Notes: generated by a model not told the origin, from the sequence alone. A stretch of DNA of 64,000 nt from SZUA-36 sp963753105 (GCA_963753105.1 CAVWBD010000001.1:62001-126000), one strand, 5' to 3'; counted from the first letter of the stretch, positions 34,250-45,158 are shown. Program-made: numbers and translations.

Positions 34250-36946
34250 TTAGCCCGTATTCTGTATCCCCCGGGCGATGCCGTTCACGGTGAGCAGCAA
34301 AGTCTCAAGCAGGCTGTCATCCTGGCGCCCGGTTGCACGCCAGCGTTTCAACAGGTCTACCTGCAACAGGCTCATGGGGTCCACATAAGGGTTACGCAAA
34401 CGGATGGACCTTTGCAAGGTCGGGTCACGGTCCAGCAGATCGTCCTGTTCCTTGATACTGAGAATCATCGAGCGCGTCAACCGTAGCTCAGTTTCAATCA
34501 GTCCAAACACCAACCGGGCGGGTTCGGGGGCCAGTCCGCAGTAGTGCTCGCCAATACCCAGGTCCGATTTTGCCAGGGCCATTTCCACATCCGACAGCAT
34601 ACTGCCAAAGAATAACCAGCCCTTCGACATGGCCCTCAGGGTTTCCAGGCCATACCTGTCATTTGCAGCAGACAGCGCTGTGCCCACACCGTAACAGGCC
34701 GGCAGGCCGATGCGGGTTTGCGCCCAGGAAAACACCCAGGGAATCGCCCGCAAATTCTCGACGCCGAGACCCGAACGGCGTGATGCCGGACGTGAACCAA
34801 TACTCATGCGTTCAATGACATCGATGGGTGTCGCGTGACGAAAATAATCAATAAACTGCGGGTGTTCATAGACCAGTTGGCGATAGGTTTCTTTCGAAGT
34901 TTCCGCCATTCCTTCCATCACCTGCTGCCAGGCCACCTCCGGGGAGGGTGCTTCTTTCAGGCTGATTTTTAATGTGGCCGCGGTCGCCAGTTCGAGATTT
35001 CGCTCGGCCAGGGTACGGTTGCCATACTTCTGGTTGATCGTCTCCCCCTGCTCCGTCACGCGCAAAAAGCCGTTGACGGTTCCAGCGGGCGCACCCAGGA
35101 TTCCGCCGACAAAATTACCGCCACCACGGCTGACCGTTCCACCACGGCCATGGAAAAACCCCGGATCAACACCATGTTTTTTGGCAAGCTGGGCGAGCCG
35201 GACCTGTGCCGTTGCCAGCGCCCAACGCGAAGAAATCAAACCACCATCCTTGTTCGAGTCTGAATAACCCAACATGATGACCTGGCGTTGATGACGGGCA
35301 GCAAGATGCGCCTTGTAGACCGGATCGGTGAACAGGCGCTGCAGGATAAGCTCTCCCTGCTTTAAATCATCAACTGTTTCAAGCAGGGGAGCAATATCAA
35401 GCGGTATGGCGCCATCGGCATCGCTCAAGCCGGCAACTTTCGCCAGGAACAGGACGCTCAGCACGTCATCTGCACCCTGGGTCATGGAAATAATGTAGGG
35501 CCCGAGTGCCCGCGGGCCAAAGTGTTGCTGACCCCAGCCAATGCTGCGGAAAACCTCGATCGTTTTGGCAACGACCTCATCATCAGGCAACCCGGGCAAG
35601 TGGTCGGCCTCGAGCAATGCGGTCAGGCGGTCGGCTCTTGATTCTGCATCGATATCCAACCAGCTATCGTCATTGAGTATCCGCCCGACGACCTGGCGGT
35701 GGACCAGTGAGTCCTGGCGAATATCCAGCGTGGCCAGGTGAAAGCCAAAGGTGATTTCCCTGGTTTGCAATCGATTGAGCTGGAAAACACCGGCATGCCG
35801 GCCCTTGTTCATTTCCATCGATTGCCTGATCAAATCCAGATCAGCCCGGAATTCCTGCGCGTTGCGATAAGCCCCCGGGCTTGTGTCCAGTACACCCTGC
35901 AGACGCGCCATCATCAACTTCAGCAGACAGCGGTAAGGCATATTCCTCACACGCTGACCAATTTTTTCAGCTTCATCCGGCAACAACCCGATATACGCGT
36001 CCAAGCGGTTCAATACTTCCTGGCTAACCTCGATCTCGGACAGCGATTGGCTGAGAAACCGCGACAGAGAATGCATCTCGGGCAGGTATTTGCTGATGAT
36101 CTCCCGGCGCTGATATTCCAGTGACCGCCGGATGGTGTGAGCACTGACATTGGGGTTGCCATCCATGTCACCGCCAACCCAGGAACCAAAGTGCAGCAAG
36201 GTGGGTATCGATTGCCCGCCTGCATCCGGCCAGCACGATTCCAGGGCCTGGCGCAGACGCTCATAAAACGGCGGCACGATCCTGTAGAGCACATCGGTGA
36301 GATAGAACAGCACGTTCTCCATCTCGTTTCTGACCGAGAGCTGCTGTTCGGGGTACATCTCTGTTTGCCAATTGCTGGTAACCGCGGCCCGTACACGCTC
36401 AAGCGTGGCAGACTCTTCTTCCGGTGTTCTTGACGGGTCCAGGCGCTCCACCAGTCTGCGCAGGATGAACTGTTCCTTTTCGAGCAGGGTACGCCGTGTG
36501 GGTTCGGTTGGATGTGCGGTCAGCACCGGCTCGATCGTCATCCGCTCGAGCTCCCGCATCACATCAGCGAGAGGCAGATCGCTCAGTTCCTGCATCACGG
36601 CCAGCAGTCCACCGGGTTGCGCTTTTATCCCCCTTCTCAGGTAATGCCTGCGACGGCGTATCCGGTGAACTTTTTCCGCCAGGTTGACCACCTGGAAATA
36701 GGTCGTGAAGGCGTGCACCAGGTGCCGAGCTTCAACGACATCCATCCCGCCAAGCAAGCCATCCAGCTCGGCTGATGCGCTTGCATCGTTCTCACGCCGC
36801 CGTATGGCGGTCGTTCGAACAGCTTCCACCAGTTGCAGAAACTCCGCGCCGCGTTGTTCTGCCAGCACTTCACCTACCAGCGCGCCAAGCACGCGCACGT
36901 CATCACGCAGGGCTTTTTCTTTTTCGGAAAAATCGATCTCACGCAT
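34250..36946 (-). CDS. ppc: phosphoenolpyruvate carboxylase
   Basis: The 898-aa enzyme carboxylates PEP to oxaloacetate to refill the TCA cycle. Signature blocks are VLTAHPTEPTRRTLLEKE (active-site His near 140), GGDMDGNPNV, IMLGYSDSNKDGG, FHGRGGTVSRGGG and a C-terminal end at NGIARGIQNTG, as in the bacterial family. The length is normal and the frame is intact. It is encoded alone, upstream of zwf on the same strand. Confidence 0.96.
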   Translation of the reverse strand: MREIDFSEKEKALRDDVRVLGALVGEVLAEQRGAEFLQLVEAVRTTAIRRRENDASASAELDGLLGGMDVVEARHLVHAFTTYFQVVNLAEKVHRIRRRRHYLRRGIKAQPGGLLAVMQELSDLPLADVMRELERMTIEPVLTAHPTEPTRRTLLEKEQFILRRLVERLDPSRTPEEESATLERVRAAVTSNWQTEMYPEQQLSVRNEMENVLFYLTDVLYRIVPPFYERLRQALESCWPDAGGQSIPTLLHFGSWVGGDMDGNPNVSAHTIRRSLEYQRREIISKYLPEMHSLSRFLSQSLSEIEVSQEVLNRLDAYIGLLPDEAEKIGQRVRNMPYRCLLKLMMARLQGVLDTSPGAYRNAQEFRADLDLIRQSMEMNKGRHAGVFQLNRLQTREITFGFHLATLDIRQDSLVHRQVVGRILNDDSWLDIDAESRADRLTALLEADHLPGLPDDEVVAKTIEVFRSIGWGQQHFGPRALGPYIISMTQGADDVLSVLFLAKVAGLSDADGAIPLDIAPLLETVDDLKQGELILQRLFTDPVYKAHLAARHQRQVIMLGYSDSNKDGGLISSRWALATAQVRLAQLAKKHGVDPGFFHGRGGTVSRGGGNFVGGILGAPAGTVNGFLRVTEQGETINQKYGNRTLAERNLELATAATLKISLKEAPSPEVAWQQVMEGMAETSKETYRQLVYEHPQFIDYFRHATPIDVIERMSIGSRPASRRSGLGVENLRAIPWVFSWAQTRIGLPACYGVGTALSAANDRYGLETLRAMSKGWLFFGSMLSDVEMALAKSDLGIGEHYCGLAPEPARLVFGLIETELRLTRSMILSIKEQDDLLDRDPTLQRSIRLRNPYVDPMSLLQVDLLKRWRATGRQDDSLLETLLLTVNGIARGIQNTG

Positions 36947-37111
36947 ACGTTGAGCCCGGTCTTTTCCCCGGAAACCGGATTATGCCGGCTACGGGGACTT
37001 TGATTCCATTATCAGGATGCACTTTGGGAATGAAAATAGACATTACCTGAATAATAGCAGGTCAATTCCCAATTCACTTTTCACTTGGCCTGCCCGGTAA
37101 ATTAAGGGGCT

Positions 37112-37143
37112 AAAAAAACGCGGCGGGGAGAACCCCGCCGCGT
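37112..37143 (-). terminator. rho-independent terminator of the metalloprotease gene
   Basis: On the minus strand an 11-bp stem ACGCGGCGGGG / CCCCGCCGCGT closes around TTCT and is followed by T7. It begins 25 bp after the protease stop. Confidence 0.88.
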
Positions 37144-37167
37144 AATTAATAGTTTGTCCAGCTTGTA

Positions 37168-39805
37168 TTACTGGTCAAACTCGAGCGTAGCTCCGGTCAG
37201 ATCGTTGTCACCGGTGAACAGCTCGTAGGTCGTACCGGCCTTGTTGAAAGGGCCGCCAGCCGTCAGATCGGTTTCACCCGGGTCGGCTGCACCGCCGCCC
37301 TCAGAGGTACCGGCCAGGCCGTCCGTCGAATCAACATTGCCGTACTCGATGGTATAAGATCCATCGGCACGCATGGTGGCCATAAACGTATTGTTATCAC
37401 CCGCCAGGAACTGCGGAACGCCATCAAATACAACCGTAGCGCTACCGGCATCAAACTCAACGATAATCTGACCACCCTGGTTGGGTGAAAGGTCATCCCA
37501 TAAGGGTGCGATACGTGGCTGATCACTCAGCAAATCGCCCACGGACTCGAGAAATCCGTATCGCCGGCACCGAAAGTCAGACTGCCATTGGAGTTTACGA
37601 ATACGCTGGTATAGCTACCGCCCTGGAATGGGAAGCTGAAGCCCAGCGGAACTTCGACACTGTCGTCATCACCCAGCGACAGAATAATACCGTCGAGAAC
37701 TTCGATATTCAGCACATAACGGCCACCGCTGCCACCCTCACCTGTGAACCCAAAGTCCGGGAAGGTAGTAACCGCGAGGTAATAGGTGCCCTTCAATGTG
37801 CCGGGTATTGCCAGTGCGGAGAGCACACCGGAACCCCCGTCGTCATCAAAGTATTGAGAGCCATCAGGGGCAAACAGACCGATCAACGTATCCAGCTGAC
37901 CACTGGCAATTTCAATGGACAGCGTCTTGCCGGCAGGCACCTTGAAACGGAACCAGTCGATATCGGCACCAGCCGGTTCGATCTCGGTGTACTTCTGGAT
38001 CGAGTCACTGCTGAACGGCAGTCTTACCTGGCGAGCCTTGTTGCTTTTTCCGAGCCATTGGTCGTTATAGTCCGTTGTGCCGTTGAACAACAGGGTTTCG
38101 TTGGACAGGTCATTATCAGCGTCATGAATTGCTCAAAGACTGCAGGTGAGTTATGCAGGTTGATACGTCCGCCATCGAGATCGGCCATGTCCTGTAACAC
38201 CGTCAAATCTGATTCGGTTTCAGAGCCTGAAGTGATGGAACCACCGCAGGAGACACCTGCCAGTCCGTCAGTTGCAGAAATATCGCCATATTCGATATCA
38301 ATATGGTCGCTGCTTCTTGACAGGGTGATTTCAAAACTATTGGAACCGGTGTCCAAAAACTCCGGCACATTCTCAAAAATCACCGTGAAATCCTTCTTGC
38401 TTTGGTCGAAAGTCACCAGGCCCTGCTGCACGCCGGTAAAGAGGTTATACGGACTCAAGTCATCCCACAACGCTGCTATCCTGGGTGGTCCCGTAAGCAT
38501 TTCAGCCGCAGACTCGGAGAAATCACCCGAGCTGGCACCAAATGTCAGGTTGCCATTGGCATTGACAAAAACAGAATTGAAATCCTGTCCACAAATGCTG
38601 TATGTAAACGGCAGGGCAAGCTGCACGAAACCATCATCGCCAACTGGCAGCGGGTCTCCGGGTGCGGGGGAATTGATGATGATATCCACACCGGATGTAT
38701 CCGGGTTTACGAATGCAAAATCAGTGACCGGATCAGCCGAGGAGACATTATTGGACTCGTCTGCGCCATTGTAATATTCCTCGGGCCCCGGGAAGGGACT
38801 TGCCGGAGTAGTGGAGAAGCCGCCATCCAGTATCTGGTCGATATAGACCCGGTAATCAGCGCCTGGCGTTAAACCGAACAGGGTGAACGAGCCATTGCCG
38901 GCGTCTTCAAAATAGTCGCCTGACATCGCTGAAACGGCATCTCCGAAAGGGTCAGCTTCATTTCTGGCAATGACGTTTACACCGGCGATCTGGGTAACCC
39001 CGTCTGAGGCCAACACCGAACCGCTGATGTTATCGGTCGTGGCCGCAAAACTGGCATCAGGGTACAGGGCCGACAATGAAGACACGTCATCGCGGGCCAG
39101 GTTTGCGGTGCCGCTGCCCGGACCAAAATAGAACGGGTACATGGTCTCCAGGTCATCGATTTCATCAAACAATGACTGTGGATACGCCGGGTCCAAGGGG
39201 CTTGGTCCGGCGGTGTCACCCAGCAGGATCTGTCCGTTGACCGCTGTATGAGCCAGGTTCGAATAATGCCCGAACTCGTGCACCATCACGTCTTCAGCAT
39301 AGGTAAGGTCCGTAAAAGCTGGGCCATTCAGGAAGGAATAACCTTCATCAATCGTGCAGGTTAGGCTATTTCCCCATTCCGGTCCTGCAAAACCCAGGAT
39401 GCCCGAACCGGGTCCGAACAGCAGGTCAAATATTTCGCCCGTGTCATCAAAGACGATGGCAGAGAGGCCATCCGGCGCCGGCGCATCCAGATAAGGTCCA
39501 AAATTTGAGATGTCGACATCGACCGGTAATTCACCGCCATTGAGGTAGCTTGCCGTGGATGTGGACACTGCACCCCATGCATCAAAAGCCGACTGGGTCA
39601 AAGCCACGGCAGAGGCATGGTCAATCGGGCCAAGGTCACCCTGATCCGGGTTGAACGGGATATTGGCGCCACCTGCAGACCAAAGGTAAGGTTGCCCAGG
39701 GCCGCAATTGGCCAAAGGCCCCGCCGCTTCTGCGGTGGGTGCGGCGATCATTGCCAGTGGTAACAAAGAGGCCAACAGGCCGGTTTTCAGAATATTCTGT
39801 TTCAT
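37168..39805 (-). CDS. large secreted zinc metalloprotease-like protein with nidogen-like and PPC domains (two frameshifts)
   Basis: I start at the ATG at 39805 (MKQNILKTGLLASLLPLAMI then a signal-peptidase-like ASA/AEA). Joined across frames it is about 880 aa. A zinc motif VMVHEFGHYSNLAH lies near residue 200, of the HExxHxxxxxH type used by matrixin-like proteases. A carboxypeptidase-regulatory-like domain follows (about 265-330). Two nidogen-like segments contain PRIAALWDDLSP and PRIAPLWDDLSP. Between them is a pre-peptidase C-terminal domain (DIDWFRFKVPAGKTLSIEI). The frame changes near 38117 and 37545; the joins give LINDLSNETLLFNG and FSESVGDLLSD. It is probably extracellular. The next upstream gene starts 11 bp before and is probably its partner. 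Confidence 0.8.
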
Positions 39806-39815
39806 GCCTGTGTCC

Positions 39816-40370
39816 TCAATTGGTTTCTGAATCGATAGCGGCTTTAAAATCGCCATAGCTTATCGGGCCGCTGAAAATCCCCTGGTTACCCAGGCTGTTG
39901 GCCGCAAGTTCGCGACCGGTCGCATCATTAAATATGCGAAACAGGCCCTGGTTCAACCCGACCGTGGTGGAAAGACCCGCTGCGCTCGGCGCGGTTGTAA
40001 ACAGCACGTAGTCGCTGCCTACCTGCAAATCCGGATTCATATCGAGCGCCGCCAGGCGTTTGATATCTCCGCTGGAAATATCCTGCTTGAGGTTGCCCAA
40101 CATGGTCAAAGTCACCACCGGTTTTGCGCCGAAATCACCCTTGAGTGCATCGTCAACACTGACGGTGTAAACAACGGTTGAGAAATCGCTGCCACCCATG
40201 GACACCGTACCCGGTTCCTTGGTCAGCACTGTACCCCGGAAAACCTTGTCGGCATTGCCAACCAGGTCACCGAGACCCATTTTCATTACCATGGCGGCCG
40301 AGGCGGCCAGGGTAAAAAAGGTAAGAGCCAGCATCGTCGCAAGACTCAGTGAAAATTTTTGTCGTTTCAT
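39816..40370 (-). CDS. secreted protein co-transcribed with the metalloprotease, function unknown
   Basis: An AGGAGAG site supports the start ATGATG at 40370-40373, so the true protein is about 184 aa rather than the longer open frame. It has a signal peptide (LSLATMLALTFFTLAASA) and then MGLGDLVGNADKVFRGTVL, a motif I have seen at the start of proteins encoded beside matrixin-like proteases. The rest is beta-rich and without Cys or catalytic signature. It may inhibit, chaperone or process the protease, but this is a guess from proximity (11 bp). Confidence 0.7.
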   Translation of the reverse strand: MKRQKFSLSLATMLALTFFTLAASAAMVMKMGLGDLVGNADKVFRGTVLTKEPGTVSMGGSDFSTVVYTVSVDDALKGDFGAKPVVTLTMLGNLKQDISSGDIKRLAALDMNPDLQVGSDYVLFTTAPSAAGLSTTVGLNQGLFRIFNDATGRELAANSLGNQGIFSGPISYGDFKAAIDSETN

Positions 40371-40673
40371 CATCTCTCCTGCCATTTTTAAAATGTGAAT
40401 ATCCCCCTTGGCCCGGGGAAAGGCCAAGCATTCACGAAAAGAACCCCCCAATTGAAACGACGTCAGGGCGAATTGCAGCAATTGATAAGAATGATTCGCG
40501 TCTGACCGTCGCCTTTTAAATATAGCACATGATTTATAAATTTCTTGGGCCACCAAATGAACGTGAATAACCACGTCACTGACAACCCTTCTTCTTCATG
40601 CCCCAGACTGCGCCAACTGGCTGCTACCTGTCGCAAATGGGAGCAGGTTTCTTTCTTGGGCGGATCAGGACGG

Positions 40674-41696
40674 CTAGAAATGCAACTCGATCGTGTCGCC
40701 ATCGGAAACGGTATGGTCCGGCCCGACCTGCTGGCCATCGAATACCTCCTGGCCCCACATGCGCGCGAACTTCAGGCTCCTGGCAATATCCCGGTGTACC
40801 AGCCTGGCGACGTCATACACCGTACCGCCACGCCGCACCGTGAAGGGCTTGTCCGTATCGGCCGGTTTGCCCGGCGTCTTGGTATAGACACGCACGATCT
40901 CCAGCGCATCAAACAGGAACGGCCCCAGTGCATCCAGTCCCTGCCCTGTTTCTGCCGACACGGTGAGTGCGGGAAAACGCAAGCCGAGCAGTTCCTCCAG
41001 TGTCTCGACTTCCCCGGGGTCGGGGTCGAGGTCACTCTTGTTGGCGACCAATACGGTTGGCAGGTTTTGGTAAAACAGCTCTTCTGCATCCGCCAGTTCC
41101 TGGATCCTGTCCGGGTTCAGTCCCGGCCACGATGCCCTGAGGAAAACTTTTTTCTCCTTGAGCCGTTGCAGGATCGCGGGCACGTGTTCCAGGCAATCGG
41201 GATCAGCGAGGTCGATCACCAGCAAGGCCCCATCAGCCGGTTGCAGCGCATTGATCAACCACGGCTCCATGAAGTCACTCGATACCGGGGGCAGGTCGAT
41301 GAGTTGAAAGTGGATGTCCTCGAACGGGAGCATGCCGGCTACCGGCAGATGCGTGGTAAACGGGTATGGCCCGATATCACTGCGTGACCCGGTCAGGCGC
41401 ACATGCAAGCTGGACTTGCCGGCATTGGGCGGTCCCACGAGGCAGACCTGTGCGGCGCCTTCCGGGCGCACGACGTGTGACGGCCCGCTACGGCGGCCAC
41501 CCTTCCTGGGACCCGCAAGTTCCTCCGTCAACTGCTTGATACGGGTCTTGATATCGGCCTGTACGTGCTCCGTGCCCTTGTGCTTGGGAATTGTGCGCAA
41601 CAATTCCTTCAGGCAATCCAGCCGCTCCCTTGGCTCTCGCGCCTGGCGATAAGCCTGTTCGGCCTTCTTGTATTCAGGTGTGACGTTCGTCGGCAT
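40674..41696 (-). CDS. DRG/Obg-like GTPase with C-terminal TGS domain
   Basis: The 340-aa protein has an N-terminal helical stretch with a Lys-rich domain, then a GTPase. G1 is GPPNAGKSSLHVRLTGS near residue 90, G4 is ANKSDLD near 220, and a TGS-like domain (PFTVRRGGTVYDVARLVHRD to TIELHF) closes the protein. The G3 site reads IDLPPVSS where Obg/DRG proteins have DxPG. Archaeal and eukaryotic DRG GTPases are involved in translation; bacterial members are less common and their role is unclear. The frame is intact. It is encoded alone between two membrane/secreted clusters. Confidence 0.85.
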   Translation of the reverse strand: MPTNVTPEYKKAEQAYRQAREPRERLDCLKELLRTIPKHKGTEHVQADIKTRIKQLTEELAGPRKGGRRSGPSHVVRPEGAAQVCLVGPPNAGKSSLHVRLTGSRSDIGPYPFTTHLPVAGMLPFEDIHFQLIDLPPVSSDFMEPWLINALQPADGALLVIDLADPDCLEHVPAILQRLKEKKVFLRASWPGLNPDRIQELADAEELFYQNLPTVLVANKSDLDPDPGEVETLEELLGLRFPALTVSAETGQGLDALGPFLFDALEIVRVYTKTPGKPADTDKPFTVRRGGTVYDVARLVHRDIARSLKFARMWGQEVFDGQQVGPDHTVSDGDTIELHF

Positions 41697-41859
41697 ATTA
41701 GGGCCTGTTACGCCCAGGCTACGATTGATTCAATATGTTAGCCGATTCAGGGAGACAGGCAAGCGAAGCCGAACCAAAAATGTGAATGCCGGGGCAAGTT
41801 GAACTGCAACATTGTCAAGTACTGCTATTATCATAAGAAGAACGACGGGAGGGTTTAAC

Positions 41860-42294
41860 ATGAACACAGCAAAACAAAAGACACCGATTCACTTGTGGGT
41901 CATTGGCATACTGGCCTTATTGTGGAACCTGGTCGGGGCCTTCGACTACGCGGCAACGCAATTGCGTCTCGAGTCCTACATGAGCCAGTTCACGACCGAG
42001 CAACTTGACTATTTTTACGGTTTTCCCGCCTGGATGGATGCCGCATGGGCGATTGCCGTGTGGGGTTCGTTGCTGGCTTCGCTGTTGTTGCTGCTGCGCA
42101 AGTCCTGGGCAGTCTCGTTATTTGGCATAGCGCTTGTTGGCCTGGCTGTCAGCACCATCTACAACTTCGTGCTGATGAACGGGGCAGAGGTTATGGGTGA
42201 AGCCGCCGTCATGTTCACGGGCGTTATCTGGGTGATCGCATTGCTGCTGTTTTTCTATGCACGCGCCATGGACAACAAAGGGGTTCTGCGTTAA
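41860..42294 (+). CDS. four-helix inner-membrane protein, function unknown
   Basis: GGGAGGGTTTAAC precedes the ATG at 41860, which I prefer over an ATG 16 codons upstream. The 144-aa protein has four hydrophobic helices (about 10-30, 55-80, 85-105 and 115-135). Between the first two, TTEQLDYFYGFPAWMDAAWA is a conserved-looking loop. Similar proteins are annotated as sugar-transporter-like or hypothetical. It is followed by a hairpin terminator. Confidence 0.65.
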   Translation: MNTAKQKTPIHLWVIGILALLWNLVGAFDYAATQLRLESYMSQFTTEQLDYFYGFPAWMDAAWAIAVWGSLLASLLLLLRKSWAVSLFGIALVGLAVSTIYNFVLMNGAEVMGEAAVMFTGVIWVIALLLFFYARAMDNKGVLR

Positions 42295-42366
42295 CAGGGA
42301 ACTCCGGGTTCCGCCAGGCTCAACTGAAGCTGGCCACTATTGTTTCCAGCGCTTGTACAGCGAATA

Positions 42367-42387
42367 AGGGCTCTTTAAAAGAGCCCT
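42367..42387 (+). terminator. probable terminator after the membrane protein gene
   Basis: AGGGCTCTTT / AAAAGAGCCCT forms a 9-10 bp stem about 70 bp after the stop, followed by GGTTTCTATT. Confidence 0.6.
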
Positions 42388-42468
42388 GGTTTCTATTGCT
42401 CAAATTTACCTGACTTTACATCTCCAGAGGGCCATCGTTTGGCTTGCTGGGCTAAAATCTTCAAGATC

Positions 42469-43741
42469 ATGAATGGGTCAAGATCAAGCAGCCGTTATCA
42501 TCCCCTGGGCCGGGTCTGGGCAGGCGTATTGCTGTGCCTTTGTTGCCTGTTTACTGCAAATGTGGTTCTGGCTGCCGTGTCCGATGCGGACAAGCGCAAG
42601 ATGCTGGCCAAGTACGAGGCGGCCATGGCACAGGGAAAGCAGGTCGAAGCGGTCGAGTACCTGCTGGATTACACCGAGAAGGCCTTTGGCGAAAACGACC
42701 CGGCCACGGTCAAGCTGACACATCGTTACGGTCACCTGCTCTATGAGAACGGTAAGTATCAAAAAGCCACCAAGGTACTGAAAAAAGCGCTTGAACGCTC
42801 CAACGCCGCGTTTGGCGAAACCGGTGGGGAAGCCTTTGAGATCAGCATGAACATCGGCTATGCATACAGCCGGTGGAGCCCCAGCCTGTCAAGCCGCATG
42901 AAGTACTTTGACCACGCGCTGGAAATTCTGCGCCAGCGCGGTGAGCATGAAAGCATCAAGTATGTCACCACCCTGGTCAACATCACGGTGAACCTGATGG
43001 GTGGGGAGGGTATGCAAGGCGAGTATACCGCCAGTCCCGGTGACTACTTTGACAGTTTAGACAGGGATGACGGCAGTTTTTATTTCGCCTCGATGGGGCA
43101 GGAATACACCAGTTATTTTCACCTGGCCGAAAAGTACGTTCTCGAAGCCGCTGAAATCGGCAAGAAACTGGAAATCGAGGATGAATACATGTCCGCCAAG
43201 GTCGCAATCCTCCAGGCCAAGCTGAAGGTGATGGAAACGGCAGACCTCGATTCCGTGCCGATGGGTGTCGACGGTTACATTTCCGGCGGCACCGCAAACG
43301 AAAATTATGAACGTGAAGATGACCGCCTGGTGACGGCGATCGACAAGCTGGCCGAGGATACCGATGCGAATAAGATCTTTCTGGAAGCGGCCAACAAGAT
43401 ACGCACTGGAAATTGCCTGGCTGGGCAAAGACGGAAACCGCATGGCCACCATGTGCGCTGACGGCGGACTGGATTCGGCTTCCGATTACCCGCCGGAGCG
43501 TATATACGAAGTCACCGAAGACGGTGTGGTCATCGCACCGGACGTCAGCATGGGTGTTTCCAGGAAGCTATTTACGCCCATCCGGGTGAAATTGGACAGT
43601 AAAGGCAACCGAATCAAACGGCCGCATTTCGTCCCCGTGTGCGTCGACGGGCGCCTGATGGCCGCCCTGACCCATGTGCCCAAGGTAACGATTGAAGAGG
43701 TGCGACGGCCTGCCAAGTATTCGAAGTCTGGCAGGCGCTAG
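42469..43741 (+). CDS. secreted TPR-like protein with a conserved C-terminal domain (one frameshift)
   Basis: The ATG at 42469 gives a signal peptide (RVWAGVLLCLCCLFTANVVLA) and a mature protein with TPR-like helices (about 40-160: EAVEYLLDYTEKAFGENDPA and HLLYENGKYQKATKVLKKAL). The frame shifts near 43400, where dropping one A in CGCACTGG gives IRLEIAWLGKDGNRMATMC. The C-terminal 90 residues (IYEVTEDGVVIAPDVSMGVS to LMAAL) look like a periplasmic TonB-C-like or fibronectin-like domain, but I cannot name it. Total about 423 aa. It is encoded alone. Function unknown; an interaction role at the envelope is plausible. Confidence 0.65.
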
Positions 43742-43754
43742 CCCACAACGGTTT

Positions 43755-45158
43755 TTACGTGTATCCGGCTGCTTTTTTTGCATCCGCCCTTTTAATGACC
43801 CGGCCATAAATAATCAGCGCAATGGCTGATGTCAGCGCGATGCCGGCAAACACATACCAGATGTAATGCGCATTGCTCGCTGCCGCCTGCCAGGCCTCGT
43901 GGCTGGCGAACTTCCTGGGATCAGGACAATAAGCATCCAGCAGGTAACCCGATATACCAAAGCCCAGGATGGAGCTTATAAACGAATGCAGGTGTGAAAA
44001 GCCCAGGTACATACCCTCTTCACCCTTTGGCGCCTGCAGCGAGAAATACTCCAGGAAACGCGGCGAAATAAACGACTCCGCAAGACCCTGGAACATAATG
44101 CCGACAATCATCATGAAAGCGATCGGGTGGAAACTGATGATGCCGAGGTCAACGTTGCCAGCAAGCAGGTTACCGGAGGCCATCGACAGCGCCGAGATCG
44201 GCATGATGAACATACCGACCGTCATCGAAAACAGTGCGGTCCTGTTTTTCATCAGCGATGTGACCAGCCCCACAGTGCACACCACCACGAAGGGGTTAAC
44301 GTTGGCGTACCACGATGGTGAGGCGCCCTCGCCCGCCATCCTCAATACATATTTTGGCATCGTGGCGTACAGCTGGTGCTGCACCATCCAGAACCCGGTA
44401 ATGATCAGGATCAGGAAGATCAAACGGCCATTGCCCAGTACCTTCCACAAGGCCTGCATCACCTGCCGCATGGATTTGCTCTCACCGCTGCGTTCCACGT
44501 TTCTGAAAAAGAAAAAGATGCTGATCAGCGCGAAAAATGTCATGGCCGCGGCAAAGTAGTTCAGGTTGACCAATCCCAGGTCACCCATGGATTCGCGCAG
44601 CGGCTTGACGATCGTCTTACCGGAAAAAGCGCCAATGTTGACCATCATGTAGAAGATCGCATAACCCTTGGCGCGATTCGCTTCAGTGGTCGTTGTCGCC
44701 ACCGTACCGGTGATCACCGCCTTGATGAAAGAACCGCCAATCATGATGACAACCATGATGGGTATGATTGACCAGCGGATATCCGCTTCCAGCAGGCCGG
44801 TGTATGTGACCTTGCGGCCATACTCGACCAGGCCATGCTGCTCCAGCGCCAACGGGAACAGGGCCAGGCTCAGGTAACCGATGGTGAGTAGCGTAAAGGC
44901 CAGCAACAGGGCATTGCGGAAACCCATTTTGTCGGCCAGCGCACCGGTAAAGGTCGGCAAAAAATATAATCCAGCCGAGAACATGCCAGAAATCCAGGCT
45001 GCCTGGACATCATTGAAGCCGAGGATTCGTGACAGGTACAAGGTGATGACGATAAACACGCCATAGTAGGCCGCCCGTTCCAGCAGTTCGACGAAATTGG
45101 CAGTCCAGAAGGTGCGGGGGAACCCGCCGGTAGCGGCAGGAGAATTATTATTATTCAT
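43755..45158 (-). CDS. POT/PTR2-family proton-dependent oligopeptide transporter
   Basis: The 467-aa protein has twelve or so membrane helices. The start FVELLERAAYYGVFIVITLY carries the ExxER and YYG motifs of POT transporters, where the Glu and Arg couple proton and peptide. GALADKMGFRNALLL is the MFS loop motif. Members import di- and tripeptides with protons, though nucleotide or nitrate relatives exist. Several peptidases in this window could supply its substrates. The frame is intact. Confidence 0.85.
   Translation of the reverse strand: MNNNNSPAATGGFPRTFWTANFVELLERAAYYGVFIVITLYLSRILGFNDVQAAWISGMFSAGLYFLPTFTGALADKMGFRNALLLAFTLLTIGYLSLALFPLALEQHGLVEYGRKVTYTGLLEADIRWSIIPIMVVIMIGGSFIKAVITGTVATTTTEANRAKGYAIFYMMVNIGAFSGKTIVKPLRESMGDLGLVNLNYFAAAMTFFALISIFFFFRNVERSGESKSMRQVMQALWKVLGNGRLIFLILIITGFWMVQHQLYATMPKYVLRMAGEGASPSWYANVNPFVVVCTVGLVTSLMKNRTALFSMTVGMFIMPISALSMASGNLLAGNVDLGIISFHPIAFMMIVGIMFQGLAESFISPRFLEYFSLQAPKGEEGMYLGFSHLHSFISSILGFGISGYLLDAYCPDPRKFASHEAWQAAASNAHYIWYVFAGIALTSAIALIIYGRVIKRADAKKAAGYT

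Noticed and set aside
37485..38774. Plus-strand open frame of 429 codons
   Set aside because: It lies opposite the secreted metalloprotease, which has a signal peptide, zinc motif and recognised domains. The plus-strand peptide is Ser/Thr/Pro-rich without motifs, as expected from antisense of a Gly/Asp-rich gene.
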